Origin: Adiantum capillus-veneris
Taxonomy: Eukaryota > Streptophyta > Polypodiopsida > Polypodiales > Pteridaceae
Assembly (NCBI GenBank): GCA_014529385.2
Contig: CM043958.1
Span: forward strand, 126,017,317 to 126,081,316
Length of the DNA: 64,000 bases
Direction: 5' to 3'
Part shown: positions 1 through 10,477 of the stretch, one piece after another
Layout of the letters: each line of letters starts with the position of its first letter
Numbering within the stretch: the stretch's first letter is position 1
Program-made: the position numbers and the translations under genes
The notes under the pieces: generated by a model
Told to the model about the DNA's origin: nothing
What the model saw: the letters and a program-made list of their open reading frames with translations, nothing else
The model's database searches: none

Positions 1-95
1 CACCGCATAGAAAACAAGACGTGGGTTCCCACCGCATAGAAAGCAAGTCGTGGGTATCCACCGTATAGAAAGCAAGTCGTGGATTCAAGAGCCCT
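1..95 (-). repeat. About 30-bp tandem repeats in LTR (3 units visible)
   Basis: Three direct units of about 29-30 bp, each carrying an ACCGCATAGAAA-type core (third unit ACCGTATAGAAA), lie at 1-29, 30-58 and 59-90. The array continues left out of the window. The right LTR has four units at 7476-7592. Confidence 0.85.
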
Positions 96-1333
96 TAACC
101 AGGAACTCTGCCCCCTGTGATCAGTAGGGGGATCAGGACTAATTCAACATTGGAAATAGAATGAACATGTCGAGCTAAATTTTCCCTAGCAGACATTCTT
201 TCCTATTACAAACAGTATATCCATCAATCATTTCTTTCCTACCTTAGACTTAAATGTACAATGAATTCAAATGCCGAGATTTCCGTCGGATTTCTCCAAT
301 ATGTTTGGGGATATGTTCTTTCCTAGCTAAATGTGTGCAATGTTAATTAAACAACTGAATAAAATTGTGACCTACCTCTTCCATTTCTTCGTCAATGGCT
401 CGTGAGATGGTCGGTGCTGAGATTTTCCCTTTCCATTCACATTGCTCATTCCCGCCTCGCGATCGTGGGCACCACCGAAGCGAGTTCTCTTAACCGGAGC
501 CATTTTATACTCACTACTTTAAATGATAAATTTGAAGAAAAAGAGCTAAGGTCCGAGAGCATCATAACAAATCAAATGGCAGATTAGAATCATTAAAGGG
601 TCCTTCTTATGTAAGGGTTTAGATTTTTCCTTCGAGACCTAGCAATTTTATGGTTAATACTTTACTTGCCCTATGGGAACCGGCTCTAAAGTTAATTCCT
701 TGGCTTAGATGATTAATAATTTTATAATTTTACTAATTAATCTATAAGAGAGATGAATTAAGCAGCTCAATCACTTTCCTAGTGTAATTTGAAGATGTTG
801 AATTATCGCATGCATATGTGATAGAAAACTTTCTTCTTATTGGCCTAACGACGAATTAATTTTTCCTTAATCACATCTTAATGTGTGAAAAAATTGAATC
901 TAATTTAATTACAACACTATTGAGTGGTAAAAGGATGAATTTCATCAAATCTACATTACTACCGGTTGACAATTTGTTAACTATGCTGCCTAGAGAGAGA
1001 AATCTCTCCTAATCATGTATTAATCATTGATTAAAATGATGAATGGCTGCATAAATTAGTTAATTGAATGATGATTATGTAATAGAGTATAGCTATGTAA
1101 CTTAGAGAGAAACTATAGGGAATTATAGCTAAGATTAAGCATAGTAGACGAGGAATTTGGAGAATAATGATGAGAATTAAGAAAAGTAGAAATTAAACCA
1201 TGATTACTGTGATTAGGGGCTGAGAATCCTCTTGATTTTCTGATTCAATGAATCCTCAAGATGAGAATTTGGGGAGCACCTCCCTCCTTGCTTCTCCTTC
1301 AAAAACTGTGTGTGTACCGGCAGCACCTCCCCA

Positions 1334-1473
<140 letters not shown>

Positions 1474-2128
1474 CACACCTTTAAATAGGCCTCCTCAAGC
1501 TGAAAATCGACCCTGCTTGCTATTTGCATCTAGGAGCTACTCCAGTTAAGCATGGCAAGTCCAGTCTCCTACCCACCAACTGTCCAGTTGGCTTGGTTAA
1601 CTGGCTCTCACACTTAGTTACAGCCTTGGAAACTCTCCCAAGACTCCCACAAGGAAAAAAGGCGTCCCCTAGCTCCTAAAGTTGACCCGGAGTGACCTGG
1701 AGCCTGTTCCCACACAGCCTCGGGCTCCGGTGCCTCCCTGCTCAATTTTTGGAAAAATTGATTTTAGGCTAAAACGGGTCATACGAGTCGGATTTTAATG
1801 CCGTAAATTGCTATACTAAGTTCTAACTAAGGCATACTGACCCGAGTACCTACTATATTTAGCAGCCCCCGAGGTCCGAAAATGCATTTTTTTCAAATTC
1901 GGGGTACGGGTGTAATTTTTCGAGACGGACAAAACTGGAGGGGTCAGGTGACCAAAAACATTCTATTTTTGGAAAAAAATATTTTAATTCACATTTCAAA
2001 GCTTTAAAACATTCTAAACATCATGGCACTGACAGAATTTGTAAAAATGCTAAAAATAGTAACTTTTTCCATTATGTTCATTTCATGGTACAATGGTGCT
2101 CTTTTTGGGTCGGGTCAGAGACCTTACA

Positions 2129-2139
2129 ACCTCCCCAAT
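2129..2139 (-). other. Polypurine tract of the chromovirus
   Basis: The minus strand reads TTGGGGAGGT immediately before the LTR start TGTAAGG. This is the expected plus-strand priming site next to the 3' LTR. Confidence 0.75.
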
Positions 2140-2159
2140 GTGAAAAATTTGAGATGTCC

Positions 2160-3512
2160 TCATCTCAAGAATGTGTTTGGGTAATCCTTTATGAGCGTTG
2201 GTTCATCCTCCCAAGTTGCATCTTCTTCAGGGTAATCCTTCCACTTTACTAGATGCTCCGTGATAGTTCAGTTGCGTAACTTCCTTTCCCTTGTTTCAAG
2301 TACATAGTCAGGTTGGAGCTCGAGAACTCCTTGTGCTGGCATGACTATCTGATCTGAGTCCAAGAATTGATCAGGATTAGGAATATAGGGTTTGAGTAAG
2401 CTGATGTGGAACACATCATGAACCTTCAAGTTTGCAGGTAACTTTAGCTTGTAGGCTTGGTCACTTACAACCTTAACGATCTGGAATGGTCCACAATACC
2501 TTGGGCTTAGCTTCTTATATCTGCCTAGTGATAAGTTGCTTTTCTTTGGTCGTACTCGCAGAAAAACCTTATCTCCTTCTTTGAAAGTTCTTTCCGAACG
2601 GTTCTTATCTGCATAGTGCTTTTGCCTATCCTGAGCTGCCTGAATTTCTTGGCGAATAGCTCTAGTATGAGCTTCCATATCTTCTAACATCTTCCTAGAG
2701 GCTTCTACCCTGATGTTTGGATCTGAGAAGTTCAGTGGTGCTAAACAGTCCTGTCCATAAAGAGCTTTGAAGGGTGACATTCCAATGCTTCTGTGTTCGG
2801 AAGAATTATAAGCATACTCCACCAAAGGTAGATATTGTAACCACTTTTTTGGCTCTTGCGAACAATAGGCTCTGAGAATGTCCTCAATGTCTTGATTAAC
2901 CCTTTCAGTTTGCCCATCTGTCTGCGGATGGTATGTTGTACTGAAAGCTAATTGTGACCCAATAGATTGGAAAAGAGAAGTCCAAAATTTTGATGTAAAC
3001 TTGGCGTCTCTATCACTGATGATACACTTGGGTAGACCATGTAGCCTAAAAATCTCCTTGATGAATACCCGGCTAACATCTGAAGCAGTAAAGATTGTCT
3101 TTACGGGTATTAGATGGGCCACTTTTGTGAGCATATCAACAACCACGAAAACAGAATCATAACCTCCTGTAGAAGGTAACCCTGTAACAAAATCCATACT
3201 GATGCATTGCCATTTCATATGGGGTATTGCAAGAGGTTGAAGTTGCCCTGGTAACTTGATCCTTTCGGCCTTTATCCGATGACAAGAAATACATTGCCTC
3301 ACATAGCGAAGTATGTCTCCTTTCATTCCAGACCAAAAATAACTCCTCCTCACAGCATGAAGAGTTTTAGCATAGCGTGGATGTCCAGATGTAGGGCTAT
3401 CATGTGCTTCATACAGAATAGCCTTCTTTAGAGCTGGGTCTCTAGGTACACAGAGTCTATGTCTGTAGTAAATACATCCTCCCATAAGAGAGCAATCTTT
3501 AGCTTCAGGCAT
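2160..3512 (-). pseudogene. Chromovirus integrase plus chromodomain (chromodomain broken by a stop)
   Basis: Integrase inserts element cDNA into chromatin; the chromodomain of this clade binds histone marks and guides insertion (family knowledge). The 414-codon open part (2268-3512) shows the HHCC zinc region (H..GHP...CISCHRIK). The D,D,E core follows with MDFVTGLP, ISDRDAKF and TDGQTERVNQ, then the GPFQI and HISLLKPY C-terminal motifs. A TGA at 2268-2270, where related proteins have Arg after KLRN, cuts the frame at the start of the chromodomain. The rest of the domain (LVKWKDYPEEDATWE) stays in frame to a second TGA at 2160-2162. A TAG separates this frame from the RNase H frame upstream. 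Confidence 0.88.
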
Positions 3513-4017
3513 CTAATTCTGCTGAACTAATGATACTATACGTTGGTACTCTGGATCTACCAAGGATGCTTCTTTGATTCTATCCCAGATAGGGTTATTT
3601 GGAATAGAGATAGCTCTAAGAAAGGATTTTTGGCTAAGACCATCTGCAACTACATTTTCCTTCCCTGGTCTATACTTTATGTCAAGGTCATATTCCTGTA
3701 ATAGCTCTATCCATCGCCGTTGTCGCATATTGAGAATAGGTTGAGTAAAAATCCATTTTAAGCTCTTGTGGTCTATAACCAACTGAAACTTGCGTCCGAG
3801 AAGATAATGTCTCCATAACTTCAGCACATGTATAACCGCTAAAAGTTCCAAATCATGAGTAGGATAATTCTTCTCGTGATCCCTCAGCTTTCGCGAAGTA
3901 TACGCCACTGGTCTTCCTTCTTGAGTAAGAACTCCGCCTAGAGAAAATTTGCTAGCATGTGTCGCTACTTCAAATTCTTTACTGAAGTCTGGAAGTTTTA
4001 AATAGGAGCTGAGATCA
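3513..4017 (-). pseudogene. Chromovirus RNase H domain (broken)
   Basis: RNase H degrades the RNA template after reverse transcription. The open part at 3513-3908 shows DLELLAVIHVLK (catalytic Glu), VIDHKSLKWIF (catalytic Asp) and YRPGKENVVADGLS. The start of the domain lies in another frame and reads VATHASKF, so the usual first catalytic Asp appears as His. A one-base loss after SAPI (near 3998) separates it from RT. An in-frame TAG ends it before the integrase part. It was once one polyprotein with its neighbours. Confidence 0.82.
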
Positions 4018-5115
4018 AGAATTCTTTTAGCTTAGCAAAGCTAGACTCGTGCTCGGTCCTCCATTCGATCCTCATCCCTTTCTTCGTGAGTTCCGTCAAA
4101 GGTGCAGCGATACGTGCATAATCCTTGACAAAAATCCTATACCATCCCGTTATTCCAAGAAATCCTCTTACTTCGCTGACGGTGGATGGTTGAGGCCAAT
4201 CAACGGTATCCTTGACTTTGTCTGGGTCTATTGAAATCCCTTCAGCCGATATGACAAATCCAAGATAATTGACCTTTGGTGAGCAAAAGGTGCACTTGTT
4301 CTCTTTAGCGTAAAGTTGGTGTTCCCGAAGAAGATCAAGTACTTTGCGAACATGTTCTTCGTGATCTGCCTCGTTCTTAGAATAGATCAAAATGTCATCA
4401 AAGAAAACCAAGACAAAATCATCCAGGTAAGGTCTGAAAATATCCTGCATAAGTCGATTGAATCTTCAGGAGCATTTGTTAGACCAAAAGACATTACTGT
4501 GAATTCGTTGTGTCCATACCTAGTGTTGAAATCCGTCTTTGGAATATCTGATTCCTTGATCCTAATTTGGTAATATACTGACCTTAGATCAATCTTTGTA
4601 AATATTTTGGCGCTGTGGAGTCTGTCCAAGAGTTCGTCAATCCTTGGAATTGGATACTTGTTCTTGACAGTTACCTGGTTCAGTCCACGGTAATCTATGC
4701 ATAGCCTTAAGGTTCCATCCTTCTTCTTCTGAAAAAGAACTGGAGCACCCCAAGGAGAAGTATTGGGTCGAATGAATCCTTGCTCAATGAGTTGCCTAAG
4801 TTGTTCCTTGAGTTCGATGGCCTCTGGAAGTGACATTTTATAAGGTCTTTTTGAGATAGGTTCACATTCAGGGATAGTCTCAATCTCATGATCAACCTCT
4901 CTATGTGGCGGACGATTCGTAAGGTCTTCAGGGAATACATCATCATACTCCCTCAACCAGTTTGGTTGAAGTGAGGTATCTGATTGGTCCACCTTGTTGA
5001 GATTTACCGCATAAATTTGTTGTCCCTTTCTTAGTCCCTTCAAGAGTCTGTTGGCCTTAACTAGAGTAGCCCTAGGTCTCCCATTTTCCCCCTGGATTAA
5101 GGCTTCATTACCCAA
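3998..5115 (-). pseudogene. Chromovirus reverse transcriptase (frameshifted)
   Basis: RT copies element RNA into cDNA in virus-like particles. The upstream part (4387-5115) shows the fingers and palm: [42 protein letters not shown] and the ...[10 protein letters not shown] block. A one-base deletion just after NAP shifts the frame. The next frame (3998-4450) carries the catalytic FFDDILIYS motif and the thumb and connection region (LGFVISAEGI, VRGFLGITGWYR). FFDD stands for the usual F/Y-V-D-D. It ends at a second frameshift after SAPI. Confidence 0.87.
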
Positions 5116-5440
5116 GTTATCTGTAAAGGTAAAGTTCCTTTGTGCACAATGGATTTTGGGCCTTATTTTGCTTTAGCCAGTCGATCCCTAGTATCCCATC
5201 AAAGAATCCTAAGGGTACGGTTTGAAATTGGGCAGAAGTTGGGTGTCCCCCTAAATCAAAGTCGATTTTTCCTGCAGAATGTTGAGATACTACTTCCTTG
5301 CCGTTCGCTAACTCTACAACTAGCTTGCTTGTTGATAATTATCTAGCTTTAGCTTCCTCATGCATCTGGGTGAAAGAAATGAAAGAGTACTACCACAATC
5401 TATAAGGAAGTTAACTTGTTCACCTCTGAAAGATCCTTGC
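5116..5440 (-). pseudogene. Chromovirus aspartic protease and linker (broken)
   Basis: The protease frees Gag and Pol proteins. The active-site region reads FLIDCGSTLSFLS, with Cys where the family has Ser or Thr (DSG/DTG). Downstream, KLVVELANGKEV and [14 protein letters not shown] match the rest of the domain but lie in a different frame from the active site. A further frameshift follows before FTDNLGNEA, which leads into RT. At least two frameshifts therefore break this stretch. Confidence 0.75.
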
Positions 5441-6720
5441 GTATGAATGATTGCGTATTGCTCGCAACCATTGGGGTTTTCAATTGCAGCATGCAGGGTT
5501 GCTCTCTCTATTGCTTCATCACCCACAGTTGGTTGTACCACTGCGGCATTCACTCTGGCGGTGGCTCCACCCCCTCGCCCTCTGTTCATCCTTCCACGTC
5601 CTCCTCTTCCATTAGCTTGGCCACGCCCATGGGCATTCAAGGGTATGGCATTGGCGTTGGTTGCCTGAGTGTTCCTGGGGCACTTGGATCTGTAATGTCC
5701 ATATTCGTCGCAACCATAGCATCGAACATCTGGGAACTCCATGGTTGTGGTAGTAGCCACAATAGGACGTTGGTCATATGCTTGATTGGCTAGTCTGTTA
5801 TTCCAAGCAGTCGTCCTTGCCCTTTTTGCCCAATGATTCCTCCTATTTTGATTAACCTTTTTTACTTCAAGAGCTAGAGGTTTGGCCCTCAACAAGGCAT
5901 CCTGTAGTGTCGTTGGCGTGAGAGCTTCCAACCGAGTATTCAAAGGGTCGATTAGCCCTTGGCAGAACCTTGACACCTGTTGTTCCAAGGTCATCTTAGG
6001 AGCATATCTCCGAAGAGTGACAAACTTTGCACAATATTCTTCGACAGATGAAGTTAGTTGCTGCTGCCGAAGTGAAAAGAATTCATTCATCTTCAAGGTT
6101 CTATAGGCAGGTGGTAAATAACGCCCCATTATCGTAGCTTTGATGTCTTCCCAGGATTGGGAAGATCCCTTAATATCCAGGTCCCTGCAATGTTGCTTCC
6201 ACCATATCTACTAGGAGATTGTGTTCACATGATGCACTACTTTGTTCGTGAAGTAGTTCCTGTACTCATCCTTGAGTGGATAATAAACTAAGATATCAAG
6301 TCGGGATTCCTCTTTTGGTACTCCAAAAGTTCTGACTCTATTCGCTAGGATCACCACGGTGACCTTTTCCAAGAGCCAATCGTTGATGGTTTGATTGGAG
6401 TCGCCTGAAACAGTCAGGTCTAATCGGGTAGGCAGCAAGTAGAATAACTCTACCACCCTCAACTCTTCTCCCCAATGTATCTTCTTCAAATCGGTAGCCA
6501 GGCATCCTAGCTTCCGAGCGTTGATGTAGTAAACCCTTCCTACAAGTGTCCAATCAAGTCCCTATCCTCTATCGATGCGAGTGGAGTGTGGTGTATGAGC
6601 CTTCATCAGTATCTCCATGACATCTCGCTTGAATTGGTAAACTTGGGATCTTCGAGCTTGCTCATAAATAAGCTCAAACACTTGGAACTTCCGATATTCT
6701 AGCACGGGGTCTTCCTGCAA
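5430..6720 (-). pseudogene. Chromovirus Gag (broken)
   Basis: Gag forms the particle and binds element RNA. The C-terminal half is open (5320-6129): MGRYLPPAYRTLKMNEFFSL, LTPTTLQDALLRAKPLA, one CCHC knuckle CYGCDEYGHYRSKCP, then an Arg/Gly-rich basic tail. The N-terminal half reads in the same orientation from about 6720 but is interrupted by stops (one after HSTRIDRG, two after HHVNTIS). The true start codon is not identifiable. Confidence 0.8.
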
Positions 6721-6786
6721 CCTATATACTTTCAGTTCCTTTTTAAATATTCAAACAATACGACTTTATTTCTCGGCCTAACCTAG

Positions 6787-6798
6787 GCTCTGATACCA
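6787..6798 (-). other. Primer binding site (initiator tRNA-Met type)
   Basis: The minus strand reads TGGTATCAGAGC, the classic complement of the plant initiator tRNA-Met 3' end. It lies two bases inside the 5' LTR end (CTCACA at 6801) and fixes the LTR/internal boundary. Confidence 0.93.
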
Positions 6799-6800
6799 GG

Positions 6801-7749
6801 TGTGAGGTCCCCACCGCGCCATATCAAATAGCAGATCTGATGGTGAACCTGGTGGCCACTAGATCTATAGCGGAAGCAAACAAAGTGGTTCGTTGTTCAA
6901 CTAGCGGACGATCTCTCATCACAAAGTGAGTCGAGTTCGAGCCTACTAGAAATGAGATCTAGCTCCACCTCGTAGGGGAAGCGTACTTATTCTATCTAGC
7001 GATCCTAAGACCCACCTTCCAAGAGGAGAGAAATCCCAAGTGCCTTTTTCCCCATGTTTCAGAGGCACGTACACTTGAGACTTCGCCGCCCTAGGGGCAA
7101 TGAGTATTACCAGTATCGATTTAACACTATGGGGACAGAGAGTTCCCGACCAATCGGGACCACCCTTCTCATAGGCATTGGCAACCTGAGCCAAGCCCCC
7201 ACTTTCCACCCCCACACTCACACTTCCTTGTGTGTCCTAATTACTACCACAATGATTGTTCAACATAAACATTCCTTGATTAAATTCCAAATCACAATGT
7301 TCGTTAAGACAGCCCTTCAATCAGTATTGCAAAACGACACCAAGACAGTATTCTAGTAAAAATTCTACTCAAAATTATTCATTAAAATTCCAATGTTCTG
7401 GAGGTACAACATCCCCCCTCCAGCGAGAGTTTACTCCTCCCGTTGTCTCCTAGCTGCCCATACAACTAGGTATGTCCACCGCATAGAAAGCATGACATGG
7501 ACATTCCCACCGCATAGAAAGCAAGACGTGGGTTCCCACCGCATAGAAAGCAAGTCATGGGTATCCTCCGTATAGAAAGCAAGTCGCGGATGCAAGAGCC
7601 CTTAACTAGGAACTCTGCCCCCTGTGATCAGAAGGGGGATCAGGACTAATTCAACATTGGAAATAGAATGAACATGTTGAGCTAAATTTTCCCTAGCAGA
7701 CATTCTTTCCTATTGCAAACAGTATATCCATCAATCATTTCTTTCCTAC
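6801..7749 (-). repeat. 5' LTR of the chromovirus, part 1 (proximal to primer site)
   Basis: It begins at the LTR terminus TGTGAGG (read on the plus strand) beside the primer site and runs to the Tat copy A insertion point. Positions 7508-7749 match 1-242 of the window. Four tandem units of about 30 bp lie at 7476-7592. The last four bases (CTAC, 7746-7749) are the target duplication of Tat copy A. Confidence 0.9.
7476..7592 (-). repeat. About 30-bp tandem repeats in LTR (4 units)
   Basis: Four direct units begin near 7476, 7507, 7536 and 7565; three share CCACCGCATAGAAAGCA and the fourth is CTCCGTATAGAAAGCA. This is the same array as at 1-95 in the other LTR. Confidence 0.85.
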
Positions 7750-9823
7750 TGAGTGGCATAAAATGGTAACCATCTTTTTGCAACATTTTTCAGCCTACTC
7801 AACGTCCTCTTCCTCATATGTGTATATATTTTTCTACGCTATTAAGTTATCTAGAGTAAATTCCCCCTCTTCATTTAACCTTTGTGGCGACACATACATT
7901 GTACTCTTCCCAAAAATGTCACCTTAGTCATATATTTATATTACCACCCTTTTCTTTTTGCTTTGTAAATTAAAGTAAGCATACAATAACCAACTATCTA
8001 CCCCCAAACTTTCTTCCCTCTTGTGAATTAGTAGTAGAAAAATAATATATCCATCTTCCATCCCATATAGATAAATTACCATGGAAATCAGCTCTCCACT
8101 TGTCTTTACCAAAGATTATGGTCCATCTCTTCAAGTCTTCTATGCCCCCTACATAGGTGGCCCAATATCTCTTAAGAATATACATATAGTTTTTCTCCTT
8201 TCAAAAAGACTCCAATTGTATATTCTTTTCACAAGCAAATAATATTGGGCCCTCCTCTATTTGTTTAAACATCATAGCCTTTTGAAAAAGCATGATTCCC
8301 CTTGGATGCATACAAGCAAAGGGCCCATACAAGAAGACTTGGAAGCAAAAGGTTCCCTAGCCTAGTGTGGACCTTCCAAACCGAATTCCTTGGTGCATGG
8401 GCGTGAAGAATAGTCCAAATTCATATCAAACATGTTGAGAAGGTCAATTTTTCCTTTTGAAGCATGTCATTCCGAGCTACAGGTAAAAAGTTATGGTCAA
8501 AATAGTGTAAATTTGTCAGATTCGCAGCAAAAGGGAACTGTAAATCAAGTAAATCAAGAGGGTAAGATCTTATTTTTCCCCTACTCATCTTCTAGAAGAG
8601 CAATGAGTGTTCAAGGTCACTTGCATGTGATGGGACCAACCTAAAGATGCTTTCTAAATGCCAAAGACAGACAAGTTGAGATACCCCGCAAGAGCCACCC
8701 GTAGGGCCTCATGGTGGGGCCCACCTACATTATGCACCCCTATGGAGCCTTCACAGTCTAAAATGATATTTTTGGTGAATAAATAGTCCCTTTTATGTCC
8801 AAAATTCAATGAGTGATCAAAGGACACTTAATTAGGTCTAATCACTTACTCTAATTAAGGGTAGCATAATCCCACTCCTACACAACTATAAATAGCCCCC
8901 TTGGAGAGACTCAAGGACACACACCTATATTTTCAACTTCATGTTGTTTCTTGATCAATAGTAGAGAAAACCCCAACTCTCCCTCTTTCACATCCTCCCT
9001 CCTAACCCTCCTCCTTGGAGGAAGTGCAACTCTATTCTCCACTCTTTCCATTCTAGAATCTCTTACTCCATCAACCCAATAAATCATTTGTAGCACCTCA
9101 ATAACTTGTAAATACATCATGATCTCTCTCATGGTTATGTTAATGATCATGAAATCATCTTCAAAACTTTCAAGTGTCGCATTTCGTGATGGTTAGCCAG
9201 CGTCTGTCCTCCCCTTAAAAGGTGTGCGAGAAATCAAGTAAGTGTTCTATTCTCAATTTACCATTGGTTTGTTTCTCCACACTTATTCAATTGGTCTAAA
9301 GAAATTTCTCACTCCAAATCTCTTTTGCTTCATTACGTATGCATGTGTCTACCTCTCATGGTGATTTTATTTGTGGCACGGCATTGCATAGATGGAGATG
9401 AGCTCTCTATGCAAAGTGTGTTAGTTTGATGTAAGTGATTCTCTCGTGTGTTTGAGAGGCAAGTCTTGTGCGCATGATTTTTTGATGAGTGCTTGAGAGA
9501 GGAAGAGTTTGGATGTATTATGGGTATTCTTATGGGGAGAAGGTGAATGCTATTCCACAAATTGCATATTTCATTTTGATGCACGGCATTCGGTTGTATA
9601 ATCGTTGATGGTGTTCAAGTGTCCAAAGTGTATATAGAGTAAGGGGGTTTTCAAAGTGTGTTGCTTGAGTGGGTGAGTGCAAGTGTTATTTTGATTGGTT
9701 TCCTTCTCCACTCCCAAAAGAAGGTGGTGCCCCAAGTAGTGTGCGTACCTCTTTACGAACATTTTGTGAGGGTAGGCCCATTGGTTTGGGTTTAGAGGCC
9801 CCATTTCAAAAAGCTCGCCCTCA
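7750..9823 (+). repeat. 5' LTR of Tat copy A
   Basis: It runs from TGAGTGGCAT to CGCCCTCA. Relative to the 3' LTR it differs by scattered substitutions and one 9-bp indel near 8540, where this copy has an extra AAATCAAGT-type unit. It contains a TATA box at 8886-8895. No credible reading frame lies within it; the short antisense frame at 7994-8185 also occurs in the 3' LTR simply because the LTRs are copies. Confidence 0.95.
8886..8895 (+). promoter_or_regulatory. TATA box of Tat LTR promoter
   Basis: CTATAAATAG sits midway through the LTR, about 30 bp before GAGAGACTCAAGG, where transcription (R region) would be expected to start. The same box is found in all four LTRs of the two Tat copies. 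Confidence 0.7.
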
Positions 9824-9828
9824 TAAAG

Positions 9829-9840
9829 TGGTGCCCCCAC
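9829..9840 (+). other. Primer binding site of Tat copy A
   Basis: TGGTGCCCCCAC lies five bases after the LTR end. It begins with TGG, the complement of tRNA CCA, and is conserved at the same place in copy B. I do not assign the tRNA. Confidence 0.65.
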
Positions 9841-9880
9841 TGAGGAACATATTTCCAAGTTACCTTAAAATTTTTTAGTG

Positions 9881-10095
9881 ATGAACAATGGAGTTCCCAT
9901 CTATCCATTTCATTTTGCACAACACATTAGAGTAAATGTTCACATAGATAGAAAAGTCTTTTTCCAGCAACGCATTGTTTTTTTATGTTTGGTGCAGAAA
10001 GACTTAGAGAAATACTGGCATCACCCAATCCAATTATACTTCCAATCATCAATTATGAAACTTCTTTTGATGTTCACATTTTCATTTTGTTTTAA
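9881..10095 (+). pseudogene. Leader frame 1 of Tat copy A (70-codon family, frameshifted)
   Basis: This is the counterpart of the intact 70-codon frame at 38822-39034 in copy B. Copy A has seven Ts where copy B has five (near 9980). That shifts the frame after QQRIV and destroys the conserved FGAERLREI...YET...FIL half. The ATG at 9881 is preceded in frame by GTG; I choose the ATG because it gives exactly 70 codons, like leader frame 2. No known domain recognised. Confidence 0.6.
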
Positions 10096-10178
10096 AGGCA
10101 GGAACAAGGAGTGGTGAAGGGGTGCTCAAGGGCCATATGAAGGAACGAGGTCTTCAAACCAACAACGAGGAGTAGCAC

Positions 10179-10391
10179 ATGAATCACGATCAAAACAATG
10201 AACCTTTTAGGCCTATTGCTCGGCAATCCATTCATATAATCATTGCAACCAAGTTTAGGTTTCAATCTATCATAAGGAGGATATTTGGATCCACTCGCCT
10301 CAATGAAATCAATGCTTCAATTAATCCATTTATTCTACCTATGATAAAGTACGAATTAACAATGGATGTGTACATCTTCATTTTAATGTAA
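10179..10391 (+). CDS. Leader frame 2 of Tat copy A: 70-aa protein paralogous to leader frame 1
   Basis: It is an intact 70-codon frame between primer site and gag, starting MNHDQNNEPF and ending DVYIFILM. It aligns without gaps to leader frame 1 of copy B: MN at the start, PF at 9-10, FQ at 28-29, FG at 36-37, RL-EI-AS-NP across 40-50, LP at 53-54, YE at 58-59, DV-FIL at 63-69; 29 of 70 identical by hand count. Paralogy by tandem duplication is therefore likely. The C-terminal half is hydrophobic with conserved charged residues. No known family recognised and function unknown. Some Tat elements (Ogre) carry an extra, much longer ORF before gag; I cannot show homology to it. Confidence 0.6.
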   Translation: MNHDQNNEPFRPIARQSIHIIIATKFRFQSIIRRIFGSTRLNEINASINPFILPMIKYELTMDVYIFILM

Positions 10392-10477
10392 TCAGATTTA
10401 TAGTGTCAACAATCTTGTGCGGCCCGTAAGAGAAAAGTTTCTTTTTTAAAAAATAAATTTCAAAAAGTCTAAACAAA

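Noticed and set aside
1-95. CRISPR-like array suggested by regular ~30-bp units
   Set aside because: The units are contiguous tandem repeats without unique spacers, inside a plant LTR.
7994-8185. 63-codon antisense frame in Tat LTRs (also 16203-16394)
   Set aside because: Identity between copies reflects LTR duplication; it is antisense to the element and not open in copy B LTRs at full length.
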